From Manihot esculenta (lineage: Eukaryota; Streptophyta; Magnoliopsida; Malpighiales; Euphorbiaceae): DNA of 64,000 nt. The stretch is from positions 15,686,263 through 15,750,262 of the forward strand of contig NC_035169.2 in NCBI RefSeq assembly GCF_001659605.2. Reading direction: 5' to 3'. The translations under genes and the position numbers were made by a program. The notes beneath the pieces are model-generated. The model was not told the origin of the DNA, did no database searches, and was given only the letters and a program-made list of their open reading frames with translations. Numbering within the stretch: position 1 is the first letter of the stretch; every line of letters begins with the position of its first letter. This document shows positions 9,642 through 21,046 of the stretch, piece after piece.

Positions 9642-11740
9642 TGTAATACCCGGCTAGAGTCCGGCATCAGAATTCTACTTTCCGGTGGAATCCAGGATGT
9701 CGGAATCCTCTAGAAGGGTAAGATTTATGTTTTGTTTAACAGTGTTTTCGTAAGTTTTAATGGTTTTAAGTGTAAAGGAAATGAGTGTTTGAAAGAAAAG
9801 CACCAAGGAAGGAAAGCCAGGTTCGGCCGCCGAAGGTGAAGTTCGGCCGCCGAACATGCATGGCTTTCGGTTTCACGTTTGGCCGCCGAAGGTGGTCTGG
9901 CCAGCCACCTATAAAAGGCCCTAGGTCGGTGAAATGGATAAGTTTCTTCCATTTCCACGGACAGAGGTGAGACCATGATCTTCTTGGGTGATCTTCATGA
10001 TTTTTACAAATCTTTCAAAGTTTTGATGAGTTTGTATGTTGTTTTGAAGGTTTGGAGCTAAAAACCAAGATTTTGAAGTTTGGAGAGTTTGAGAGTGAGT
10101 TTCTCCACATCTCCACGTTAGGATCACATCTCCTCTAGATCTTCAAGAGGTAAGTGTAGATCCTTAGCTTCTTTGATGTTTTCTGAAGGTTTTATGGAGG
10201 TTTATGGGTAGAGATGCATGTTTAGGGTAAGTTGAGTTTTTGGTTGAATTGTGGTCAAAGCATGCTTATGTGTTTAGTTGAGATGTTTGTTGGGGTTTTA
10301 AGTTAGTTTTGGACCCCTTTGTGCCTATACTTGTGTATATGCAGCTTGTGGAATTGTGGTTTGCATGTTTGAGTGAAGATTGGGTACTTATGCATGAAAC
10401 AGAACACGTTTCTGCCTTACTGGAGAATCCAGTTTCGGCCGCCGAAAGAGGGTTCGGCCGCCGAACATGCTAAGGAGGTGGTTTCGGCTGCCTAAGCTTG
10501 CCCCCGAAAGTTTGGACTTTCAGCTCTGGAGGGGGGGTTCGGCCGCCGAAGGTTAGGGACTTTCGTCTCTGGAGAGGACTTTCGACAGCCGAAGTGCCAC
10601 CGAAAGTGCTTGAGGTTCGGCTCTGGAAGGGACTTTCGGCCGCCGAACCTGCCGCCGAAAGTGCCCTGTCCAGCCTTCTTTTGCATGTTTTCTTTGGTTG
10701 TTTTAGGACGTTTTAGGGGGTTTGTGGGGAGTATTCTAGATTTGTCCTTGCTTTAGTTTGGTCCCGTATTTGAGTCCATCTGTGTAGGAATGGACCAGAG
10801 GAACTAAAGAGATCAGCAGTGAGCACTGCTTCAGAGTTGTCAGAGTCAGCTAGAGGTGAGTGGAACTAAACTAATCTGTTTTATATGAGGAATTAAATGT
10901 TTTATTTTAGCATGTTTCATGCACCATGATTATGCAATAGGTTGATTGCATTAGAATTCATGAAGATGTTGCATTGCATTTTATGTTGATGATGTGGATG
11001 GAATGTGGGTGATCCATTAGTCTCTGAGAAAGTCCAAGTGCCCATTCTACGCCCTGGCACGAGTTAGGAAGTCCAGGTGCCCATTCTAGGCCCTAGCACG
11101 AGTTATCAGGTAAGACAGGAAGACCAGGTGCCCATTCTACGCCCTGGCACGAGTATAGGATGTCGGGACTAATGGTGACACATTCATCCTTACTGTGGAT
11201 TGTTTGTGATATGATACATTTCACTTAAGCATGTTTGTTAACATGTTTTACTGTTCTACTCACTGGGCTAGTATAGCTCACCCTTCTCCCTTAACCCCAG
11301 ACTTGCAGGATCAGAGGTCAGGGAAAGTTCAGCAGGGTACAGGAAGAGTAAAAAATGTTGTAATAGTATAGTGTGGACATGTATATTTTGTAAAGAGATG
11401 TAATGGTATTGTATAGAGTTTAGTATAGTGCTTGACCTAGATGTATTGTAAATCCTTTTGCTTATACATGATCTGTTTATTGTATGTACCAGGCTTACTA
11501 CAGTATGAGTTTAACCCGTCTAGAGCAAGCTCTAGTAAGGGGTTCTGTTGTACAGAGATAGTGCATGCACAGGTTGAGCCGTGGTTCGGAACAGAGTTTT
11601 ATGCTTTTACAGAAAATGTATGATCATGTATGGGATTTTACAGGTACACAGACAGTATAGCAGGCTTGCTACGGGTCCCGGCGACCTTAAGTCGACCTGG
11701 ATCCTAGCGCCGGTAGCGGTCTGGTTCCCGGGTCGTTACA
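9642..11740 (+). mobile_element. 3' LTR of the left Tekay element
   Basis: It runs from TGTAATACCCGGCTAG to GGGTCGTTACA, 2099 bases. Within it are clusters of ttcggccgccgaa (about 9822-9860 and 10435-10665), a TATA box (TATAAAA at 9910-9916), a GGTAAGT donor-like site at about 10149, and three copies of a ccagg...cctgg hairpin unit (about 11030-11155). Right of it lies Athila-type LTR sequence. The 5' LTR is outside the window, so the target duplication cannot be checked. Confidence 0.92.
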
Positions 11741-12745
11741 GTCCTTGGGGCATTTAGCATCGAACAACTGTTGATTGCATTAAGACTTAGAGAAACCCAA
11801 TTCTATCCTTGCCAACCGCGTGGTCAAGTCTAGATTATACAACTGATTATATTTGTGTTCAAATAATATAAGTAATTACGAACCTAAATCATTCAAACAA
11901 TTTATTACTCAAGCAATTTAAAAACAATGGGCCCTTATTGATTCTAAAAGCAAAGTAACAATTATAGGAAAGATCAAGTTGCATAAATATTGAAAGCAAA
12001 TAAGAGTTTAACAATGGAGTTTTAAATCTCCCAATTCATCACAATTCTGAATTTCCTCTACTTCAATTAGAAAAGAATGAATTTAGCCACTCATGGTGGA
12101 CAAAATACACAAAAGAAAGAAGAAAGGAAGAGAAGAAGGGACTGCCGCAGGCTTCCTGCTGAATTCTGCAGATTTTCGAAGAGGAGAAGATGATTTGCTG
12201 GTCTGGAGGCTGCCTTCTTATAGTTGGAGAGTCCAAGTTCAATTAGGGTTTGGAATCCCTATTTTGACTTGGTCTTTGTGGTCTTTAATTCCTCTTTTGT
12301 CTTTGAATTTTATTGTAGATGGAATTCTCTTGGTAGAAGGACATCCTCGTGACTTTTGGAATTGAGCTAGTGGTGTTTGAGATGGATTTGGACTTCTTTT
12401 CTTTTTAAATCTGATTTTTTTCCTTTTTCTCGCTCTGCTGTCGGTTTCTGCTGTCAATGTGATTGGGGCGGGTGATTTGGGCAAATCACTTGCCCCAATC
12501 GCTTTCTGTGAGTCAGTCCAGTTTTTAGCTTTTTGTCTCTGCGAGTGATTTGGCCAGTCTCTGCGAGTGATTTGGCCAAATCACTTTGACCTCATCACTT
12601 TTCCAGCCTTTTCTGCACTTTTTCTCCAATTTTCCAATTTCTTCCTTTTCTCTAAAAACAAGATAAAACCATAAATTAAGCTAAAAAAATGTGTAAATAA
12701 GCAATAATAAGGATAATAAAAATATGGCTAATTTATGTTTGATCA
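11741..12745 (-). mobile_element. Inverted 5' portion of an Athila-type LTR
   Basis: On the minus strand it starts at 12745 with TGATCAAACATAAATTAGCC and ends at 11741 inside the conserved U5 palindrome, where the Tekay element has inserted. It contains a perfect dyad at 12566-12585 (AGTGATTTGGCCAAATCACT) and another at 12472-12489. On the right it abuts copia reverse transcriptase sequence. Confidence 0.85.
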
Positions 12746-14073
12746 GTTACACACAGATTTATGGGCTTGATTACAGTGATACTTTCTCTCCAGTAGTTAA
12801 AATAGCTTCTGTTCGCCTCCTTATCTCACTGGCTGCAATTAATCATCGAGTCCTTCATCAACTGGACATTAAAAATGCTTTTCTTTATGGAGAACTCGCC
12901 GAAGAAGTCTAGATGGAGCAACCTCCGGAGTTTGTTGCTTAGGGGCAGTCAGGCTTAGTATATCATCTTCGACGCTCATTGTATGGTCTAAAACAGTCTC
13001 CAAGAGCATGGTTCGGACGATTCAGCACTGTAGTTCAATAGTTTGAAATGTCTTAAAGTGATTCTGATCATTCCATATTTTTTCAACATAATGGCGATAG
13101 ATGCATCTACTTGGTGGTCTATGTTGATGATATTGTCATTATAGGAAATGATCATGATGGAATCTCTCAACTTAAACAACATTTGTTCAGTCATTTCCAA
13201 ACTAAAGACCTTGAAAAACTGAAGTATTTGTTGGGGATTGAAGTGGCACAGTCTAAAACAAGTATCACAATTTTTCAATGAAAATATGTTTTGGACATAT
13301 TGGAAGAAACAAGCATATTAAACTGTAGAGATGTGGACACTCCCATGGATTCAAATGTCAAATTGGTGCCTGAATAGAGGGAACCACTTAAAAATCCTGC
13401 TAGATACAAAAGATTAGTCGGCAAGCTCAATTATCTCACTATCATTCGACCAAATATTTTCTTTGTTGTAACTGTGGTTAGTCAATTTCTTCAAACTCCA
13501 TCCAGTAGTCACTATGATGCAGTCATTCACATTCTTAGATATGTCAAAGGAGCTCCAAGACAAGGACTACTCTATGAGGACAAGGGTCTCTCATAAATTG
13601 TTGGCTATTCTGATGCAGATTGGGCAGGTTTCTCTTCAGATAGACGATCTACTTCAGGATATTGTATTATGATTGGAGTGAATCTTATATCCTGGAAAAG
13701 TAAAAAACAGAGCGTGGTTGCAAGATCAAGTACAGAAGTAGAATATCGAGCTATGGCTTTAGCAACATGCGAACTCATTTGGTTAAAGCAATCCTTCAGG
13801 AATTGAAATATAGCAATAGTGGTCAAATGAAGTTGATATGTGATAATCAAGCTGCCCTCCATATTGCATCAAATCCAGCTTTTCATGAGAGGACGAAGCA
13901 TATACAGGTGAATTGTCATTTTATTAGGCAAAAGATTGAGTCCATATACATTTCTACTAGCTTTGTCAACTCAAATGATCAACTATCTGATGTTTTTACA
14001 AAATCACTTCGAGGATCACGAATAGAGTTAATTTGTAACAAGCTTGGAGCATATGATATGTACGCTCCAGTTT
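12746..14073 (+). pseudogene. Ty1/copia reverse transcriptase and RNase H, degenerate
   Basis: The frame begins inside reverse transcriptase (YGLDYSDTFSPVVKIASVR), then HQLDIKNAFLYGEL, the LYGLKQSPRAW segment and the catalytic YVDD (about 13120-13131). It continues to KYLLGIEVAQS, the YKRLVGKLNYL linker and RNase H (SDADWAGFSSDRRSTSGYC; ARSSTEVEYRAMA; CDNQAALHIASNP). It ends with the usual copia tail DVFTKSL. There are several nonsense codons (about 12910, 12941, 13039, 13051, 13278, 13374, 13594) and a frameshift near 13790, after which the last 100 residues are open from 13767. The 5' part of the element is missing; an inverted Athila-type LTR sits there. Copia order (integrase before reverse transcriptase) explains the absence of integrase downstream. 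Confidence 0.92.
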
Positions 14074-14082
14074 GAGGGGGAG
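14072..14082 (+). promoter_or_regulatory. Copia polypurine tract
   Basis: The run ttgagggggag precedes the LTR start TGTTAAGA, the usual arrangement in plant copia elements. Confidence 0.8.
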
Positions 14083-14301
14083 TGTTAAGATTATTTCTAT
14101 AAATAGCTTAGATTTGTAGTGATAATTAGGGATATAATTGTGTGATATGATTGGGATATGATTAGATTATTATTAGGGAATTAATTTATTTTCTTACCTA
14201 ATATGTACTCTTGTAAATAGTATATATACCCCAATTGGCTTGAGGGGAACAATAAAGTATTTTCTCTCAAAATTTCTGCTCTCTTTTTCTTCTTTTCATC
14301 A
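14083..14301 (+). mobile_element. Copia 3' LTR (end uncertain)
   Basis: It starts TGTTAAGATTATTTC right after the polypurine tract. A TATA-like tatatatacccc (about 14221) and AATAAAG (about 14250) fit U3 and R. The likely end is the CA of cttttcatca at about 14301, but no partner LTR or target duplication is in the window to prove it. Confidence 0.65.
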
Positions 14302-16010
14302 AAAGTTTCAATTTTAAAATATACTAATTTGGTCCTTCCGTTAAAAGTTGCTAACGGATTATATTTATATTGAATGTAAAGTCAACTTTACCCTTTTTGT
14401 AATTTCAAATTTAATAGGAAAGATGTTTTGGCTTTTCACAAATTTCAGTTTTCTTTACTTTCTTTTGAATTTTCTTGACAATTAAACATAGTTAAAAAAT
14501 ATATTTCTTTTTTTAGCCTTATGCCAAATTTCAGTTTTCTTTACCTTTTTGTGTTTTAATTTGCTTTATGCTTTATGCTTGATGGTGGTGCAGGAGGAGA
14601 TACTTTATCTTGAACTGCATCAATTACCCATGCTCACTGATATATGGTCACATTTAAGAACTATTGTTATCACAACATCAAAATCTAAAAAGAGCGTAAG
14701 TATCATAGGTAATAGATCTGATTGAGCGTTTAGAGAAACTTTATGGTGGTTTTATTCCTCGATTATTAGCCATTGACAATAAACCGAAGAGAAACTTTTG
14801 CGATTTCCAGAGCTAAGAGACCAAAAAATGTAAGCCAAATACTTGTCAAGTAGATCAGAGATGTAGTCAACTCGTCAAGTAGATCAGAGATGTAGTCAGC
14901 TTCTCTATCGATAATTAGACAATCACTTGGTTCTTCATCTAGCATTGGGGAGATCAAGCTGTTGATTTGGCTTTGTTAATTTGGTTATGGTTAGACTTGC
15001 GACAGCTTAATATTGCAGCCATCGATTATGACTATCCCATCCACTATGAGTAATTTGGACGGCTGTGACTTGAAATCTGAAGTTTCAACTTCGGGCCCTT
15101 GCCGCTTCCACAACGGAGCTTTAGATATGCTATTTTATCATAAACGTTGATTGGTCTTTCTTCTTCAAGATGCAAATTAGATTGTATTTTGCAATTTAAA
15201 ATTGCAAATCAGATAATATTAATGGAAGTCACTGATTGATTATTAGGAGATTTCTCCATTTCAAGGGTTTTCTTTTGATGTTCTTAAAAATGAAAGCGAT
15301 GTACAATAAAAGAAGTTATTTTTGTAATTAAAAATTATCCTCTTTTTTAACTAATATTTCTTCTCTTGACTAACAAAACTTATAACACAAGAATCATGTT
15401 ATTCTATTTTAAAATAATGTGAGACATTTTAATTGATTTTAAGAATTATAAAAATTAATTAGTTAATTTTTCTAAAACTCAAAGATCTAGAGTAATTTAT
15501 TCTCGTAATAATATCATTAATATAAGATATTTTCATGGGTACAATTATAAAAAGCGAAAAGTTTGAGATTTTTATGGACATTTTTCCTTTAAAAAAATAA
15601 TATTTTTAAAAGCATTTCAATTTTAATTTTAAGTGAAAAATATAAAATAAAATTATGAATATTATTATAAAATGTATTTTTTATATTAGGCTAATTATTT
15701 ATATAAATGAATTTGGGTAATGAATATTTTATATACAAAATTTAAACTCATCCAAATCAGATAATAATATTAATTTTCAAAATTTGAATCTGTTTATACC
15801 TAATTATATACCGTGAATATTCATTTGAATATAATTCAATTAAATCGGATAATCAAAAATATTTAAACTGTTATCATTTCTAATTTAGATATACCTGATT
15901 ATCTTAGTATTAGTTAATTTGCACACAATTGAAATATACATCATTGATCTTTGAGTTAGGGAAAAAAAGAAGGAATAAAGTAAATGTTAAGAGTATAAAC
16001 ATTGCATACA
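14302..16010. other. Intergenic sequence, nothing assigned
   Basis: Mostly AT-rich. A 29-base tandem duplication lies at about 14844-14901 (gtcaagtagatcagagatg twice). Around 14590-15130 the base composition is more gene-like, but all frames are interrupted and I recognise no domain. The rest holds only short AT-rich runs. Confidence 0.5.
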
Positions 16011-17079
16011 TATCACTACACTAAATTTGGTGTTCTGAAAGTACAAAGCCATTAGTACTAACGGCCTCACTTGAAATACCTATTATAGTGGCACATGCCA
16101 GCATATCCAGGCAAATAAAAACTTTATACAGCAACATCGTCTCACTTAATAGAAAAAATTTACATATAATCTATTATAAATTTAAAAAAATATATGTGGG
16201 TTAGATATAATTTTTATATGGAGATCCGTATATTTATTTATTAGATCTATAATAGACTGAGTCTATGAAAAAATTGAACTTAACCCACATACAAATAGTT
16301 GATACATACAATTACAACGACTCTTTCTTTCAATTGGTTCCTACAATAGAATCCCATGCAGAAGAGAAAAATAGGTAACTTCATACCGTGCTAAGAAACT
16401 TTAACAAAATCTTATGTAACTTATGGGAGGTAAGAAACTTTGAATAATTATGACTTCTTAATGTTCCTTGTAGGAAAAATTAAATTGGAGTAAGATTTTT
16501 ACCAAATGGGTTGTAGGTCTTATTTTATGTTTATATAAGTAAAATTAGAGTTAAAAGGAAGGTAGAAGAAAGAAACTAGGAATTAATATTCTTTGGTAAC
16601 ATAAATGGCCACAAAGAAAATCAAACTCGAAGAGTGAACGCCTTACAAAACTGACATAGAAAAGTTGGTAAGTCAACATGAAGTTCATGAGAATTTGGCA
16701 ACACTTTGTTATTACCAAATTAAGAGATAAACTCATGTAATACTTTGTGTCCTATTTATAGGCATTGCTTCTTAATTAAACTATAAGTAAAAAAGAATAC
16801 TGATTAAAAGAAAATTAAGTTAACAAGATTTTGGAATTTATCTAACTCAATTAGGATGAGAAAGATAAAATTTCTTCACCAAAACGGGGAGAAGTTTATC
16901 TAAGATTAAGCTAGAATTGACTTTTCAAATCAATCACCAGAACTCAAGACGGATATACGTGCTCAAACACCAGAACTCAAGGTGGATGCTCCATTCTCCG
17001 TTTAACTCTACGTTTGGCTTTCAAACTCACCTCAAATGAAGCCCTGCCTATCTCCATACCTTAAATAAACCTTATATAC
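16011..17079. other. Possible CACTA-type terminus and AT-rich sequence
   Basis: At about 16014 the sequence cactacactaaatttggtg, followed by acggcctcacttgaaatacc, resembles the terminus of a plant CACTA element. A partial inverted match to its tattatagtggcac segment lies near 18332. I see no transposase. The stretch 16550-17079 has no recognisable gene. Confidence 0.3.
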
Positions 17080-18130
17080 AGTAACTTTCATATTTTGTAA
17101 TAAAAATTTACATATTATAATAAAAATATTTAATTGCCATGAAAAATAATGTAATATATTTAATTCATTATTAAATAAATATATTTGATGACAAATTATA
17201 AATATTTACTATATTTGAGGTTAAATTTTCTACTAAAATTTTAGAGATAAAATTATTTATAACAAAATAAATCATAATAAAAAGGAAAACTTATTGTGAT
17301 GTAATATGATCACCAAAACAATATTTACATGACAAATTGTAATAATTGTCATCAAATAATTTAAACATAAATTTTTTATGTATCTTTTATGAACAAATTA
17401 CCTATTGATGACTCTAAACTTCTATCATTAAAAAACTACGTACTATGATGAAAATAATTATAAAAAATAACTTTAAATAATAATACATAATCGTGTCATG
17501 TAACCTGTTTAGTTTGTTATGAAATATATATATTTCATAACAAATTATGAATAATTATCCCATATTATATTTGGGAGCAGATTTTCCACCAAAATTTTAG
17601 CATCAAATTTGTTTATGATAAAATAATTTATTTTATTATAAAATAAATTATAATAAAAAGAAAATGTATTATGATACATATAATATTGTCACTAAAATAA
17701 TTTTTAAATGAAGAATTATAATAATCATCATCAAATAATTTCGATATAAATTTTTTGTCTATTTTTAATTAACAAAATTATCTTTTAACAATATAAATTT
17801 GATCATTAAAAACTACATATTAAAACGAAAATGATTAATTATCATAAAAAATTATTTTTAGAAACAATATATAATTGTGTCGTTGTAATATATTTAGTTC
17901 ACCATTTAATACTTATATACTTGATGTAAAAATATAAAATATTTCTCGGTAGATTTTCACTAAAATTTTGAGATTAAATTTGTTTATAATAAAAAATTTA
18001 TTTATTATGAATAAATTATAATAAAAAGAAAATTTAGTGTGATATATTAGATATTGTCACCAAAATAATTTTTAATTGAGAAGTTATAATAATTATCATC
18101 AAATAATTGGACGATTATTTTGCAATATGA
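17080..18130. repeat. About three diverged copies of a ~360-bp AT-rich tandem unit
   Basis: Recurring landmarks are (c)tactaaaattttag...aaatttgttta at about 17230, 17586 and 17955, ataataaaaagaaaa at about 17275, 17652 and 18011, and aattgtaataat(t/c)(g/a)tcatcaaataatt at about 17336, 17715 and 18085. This gives a period of about 356-378 bases. The units are diverged and AT-rich; similar sequence without clear periodicity continues to about 18350. Confidence 0.75.
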
Positions 18131-18350
18131 ACACTACTACTAAGAACAAGTTAGATTCATCACTGCATATATTCTTTATGGATTTGTTAAATTTATCACT
18201 AATTATTTTATAAAGAAATATTTCTCATCAATTTTGAAGATAAAAATTTTTAGTGATAAAAAAATTGTGATAACATATTTTATGGTGTATAATATAACAC
18301 AATAATCACTCAAAATAAGTAATGAATTGTCACTATAAAATAAGGTTACG

Positions 18351-18780
18351 TGGCAAGAAGCCTGATAAATCAATGCACGATCACACCCGAAGAAGAAAAG
18401 ACCTGGATACCGTAACACCCAAATCTTCACTAAGACTCGCCCCCTCCCCCGAATAGGTCGAGTCTTCACATAAAGTTACCATTAGCAGGAACAATCCAGC
18501 GGATTTCCGTTATACCTATAATTACTAGATCACCGATAACTTAACTGGTGGGATCTCTTATCAATTAGTCGATGCCGATTAGATTTTCAGGAAAGGTCAT
18601 AATCAACTCCATTTTATTACAGTATAAACGTCAATGATCACATAAACAAACATACGCAATTCTTACATAACTACTCTTAAGTTTTAACCAATTCCTTATA
18701 CTCGTCCTATTCTTCAGTCTACTGACTTGAGCGTTGGAGTGACTGGGCACTAACCACCTCACCTTCTCTTTCTTGCAGGA
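18351..18780 (+). mobile_element. Probable LTR end and leader of a Tat-lineage gypsy element
   Basis: The segment before the gag remnant ends acttgagcgttggagtgactgg and tttcttgcagg, a style I associate with Tat-type LTR ends. I cannot define the LTR start or a primer binding site. Confidence 0.5.
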
Positions 18781-20335
18781 TTGACCAATCACAACATAGC
18801 TTCATTTTGGCCACATCATTTGGTTTCGTTGTTGAGAATCTCATTGAATTCTCTCTGTTCATTTGGATTAGAACCGGTTTCTTTCCCATTCCCCCAAAAA
18901 GGAAATCTTTCTCTCAAAATAGCTGGTAATTCACGAGTTGTTGCTGAGGTCACTACCCATGAGGCCACTGTCATTTCTTTCGCCCCAAAGAATGGATGAA
19001 ACACACCCTTTATGGTCAATGAAGCAGACCTCAATAATCTGAGCAACAAGCAGATGCTTCAATACATTAAAAGGTTATAGGCTACTCTCAAACAACATAA
19101 GGCTCGAAAAGAGGCCTCATTTATGGCTCCCAGGGAAAAGGAGGGCGCCCCCGTCGACATCCCTAGGCCTTGGGTAGAGACAGTCCTGCCACCATCCAAA
19201 GGGAAGGCCGAGTTAGAGGGAGAAGAGTCATCAGATGATACTCCGAAGGACATCAACTAGAAGCTGGTACAGGTTGTTCAAAGATACCAGAAGGAACATA
19301 AAGGATTTTAGCCTAGGAGATGCATTACCCCTATCAGAAGAGATCCTAGTAGAAACTTTCCCTACCAAGTTTAAGCTGCCTATCTTGGACAAATATGATG
19401 GAACTAGTGATCTTTAGGACAACCATGTAGCTTCAGGATGTCAATGACTTCGTGTTTGTGCCGAGTGTTTCCTCCAACACTTACAGATTTGGCTCAAAAA
19501 TGGTACCAATATTTGAACCCAGGTTTAATTCAGAATTTTATATAGTTTGTTACGTTATTTAAATCAAGGTTTATTACTTGTATATGTCCTAAAGAGCTCT
19601 CCTCTGACTTGCGGAATATCCGCCAAGGAGAGTATAAGTCTTTAAGGAGGTTTATCTCATTATTCAATCTAGAAGCAATACAAGTGGAGGAACTAAATCA
19701 CGAGATAACGTGTGAAGTATTAAAGAAAAGAACATGCAATGTCAAGTTCATGTATTCTCTAATCAAGAACTCCACCACTATGTACCAACAGTTGATGTAT
19801 AAAGCCCAAAAGTTCATCAGGCTGGATGATGAAGTCTAAGCATTGAGAGAGGATAAAATGACGGATCACAAGCAAAACCAAAAGCCAGAGAGGCGAGGAC
19901 ATGAAGGAGACAACAAAAGTTATTCAATTTTTTAAAGAAGGGATGACCAAAGTAAGTATAAGAATTGTACTCCATTGAATGACTCACAAACACTTATTCT
20001 AATGTAGATCAGAAAAAATAACAAAGAGGCCAAGTGGTCTCTCAAGCTCAACCTTGAGAGAGCCAAAAGGTGAGACAAGACCAAATATTGCTATTTTTAT
20101 AAAGACCACAGACATACAATGGAGTAGTGTTGACAACTGAAAGATGAGATCAAAAGGTTAATAAGGGATGACACACTTTGAAAGTTCGCCAGAAAGAGTA
20201 GGGAAGAGAAGAGACCTGAACCCGAGGCAACAACTCAAGAAACCACCTCTAACAATGAACCTGTAGGGGTTATTTATGAAATTTTAAGAGGACCAAGCGA
20301 TGGTAAAGGAGGAAATAACGATTCACAGAAGGTGT
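18781..20335 (+). pseudogene. Tat-lineage gypsy gag, degenerate
   Basis: A broken gag. An N-terminal region (PREKEGAPVDIPRPW) is followed by FKLPILDKYDGTSD (about 19369-19415), typical of the gag core. RQGEYKSLRRFISLFN appears at about 19621-19665, and a late segment CYFYKDHRHTMExCxQLKDEIKRLI resembles the Tat zinc-knuckle-like region. At least ten stops and several frame changes interrupt it. In functional relatives gag forms the particle that packages element RNA. The sequence GVIYEILRGPSDG (about 20265-20305) matches the linker that precedes protease in this lineage, but no protease follows. Confidence 0.75.
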
Positions 20336-20560
20336 CCTGAATGTCTAGCAATAAGGTCAGGTCACAAGCCTCTAATGTGGGAGAATTAGTCCTTAAAAGA
20401 ACAGACGCAACGAGCACTAATGTCGGGTCTAGTAAGTTGGGCGAAAGTTGGAAAGGGCCATTAAGAGTCTCGAATGTCATTCGTCTAGAGTCTTATAAGC
20501 TAGCCCAGTAAGATGGCCAAGTCATTCCCAATCCAAGATTTGTAATATGAGAAAATTTTA
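20336..20560 (+). pseudogene. Tat-lineage integrase C-terminal tail fused behind gag
   Basis: Directly after the gag linker the sequence reads VGELVLKRTDATS, then LGESWKGPLRVSNVI and SYKLAQ, the typical last domain of Tat integrases. Protease, reverse transcriptase, RNase H and the integrase core are absent, so an internal deletion of several kilobases removed them. Confidence 0.7.
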
Positions 20561-20668
20561 TCAATAATAGTTAATGATGTATCTTTTCATGTGTTGTGTT
20601 CTTCAGTGACAAGGAACATTGGGATTGCCTTCTTTAAAAAGATTAAAAAGTATTTATTAAAGGCCACA

Positions 20669-21046
20669 AAGTAGGTTTTGCTAGGCTATAATTCGAGTGT
20701 TAGTTTCGCTAAACGAAGTTAGGCCACAAGGTGGGTTTCGCCAAGCCAACATCCTGGTGTTAGTATCGCTGAACAAGGCATCTTATGCCAGACCACAAGG
20801 CGGGTTCCACCAGACCACAATTCGGGTGTTAGTACCGCTAAACAAGGTATCTTATGCCAGACCACAAGGCGGGTTCCACCAGACCACAATTTGGATGTTA
20901 ATACCGCTAAACAAGGTATCTTATGCCAGGCCATAAGGCGAGTTTGCCAGGTCATAAGGCGGGTTTTGCCAGACCACAATTTGGCTGTTAGTCTCACTAA
21001 ATAAGGCATCTTATGTCAGGCCACAAGGTGGGTTCCTCTAGGCCAC
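20669..21046 (+). repeat. 69-bp tandem array, left part
   Basis: About five and a half units, each like gccacaaggcgggttccacc...gtgttagtaccgctaaacaaggtatcttatgcca. The starts at about 20721, 20790, 20859 and 20928 give a period of 69 bases. It lies in the 3' untranslated position of the Tat remnant and is cut by the solo LTR at 21047. Confidence 0.85.

Noticed and set aside
14766..14957. 63-residue minus-strand ORF
   Set aside because: It spans a 29-base tandem duplication, with no conserved domain or coding context.
20697..21009. ORFs with 23-residue repeats
   Set aside because: They arise because the 69-bp tandem unit is a multiple of three.
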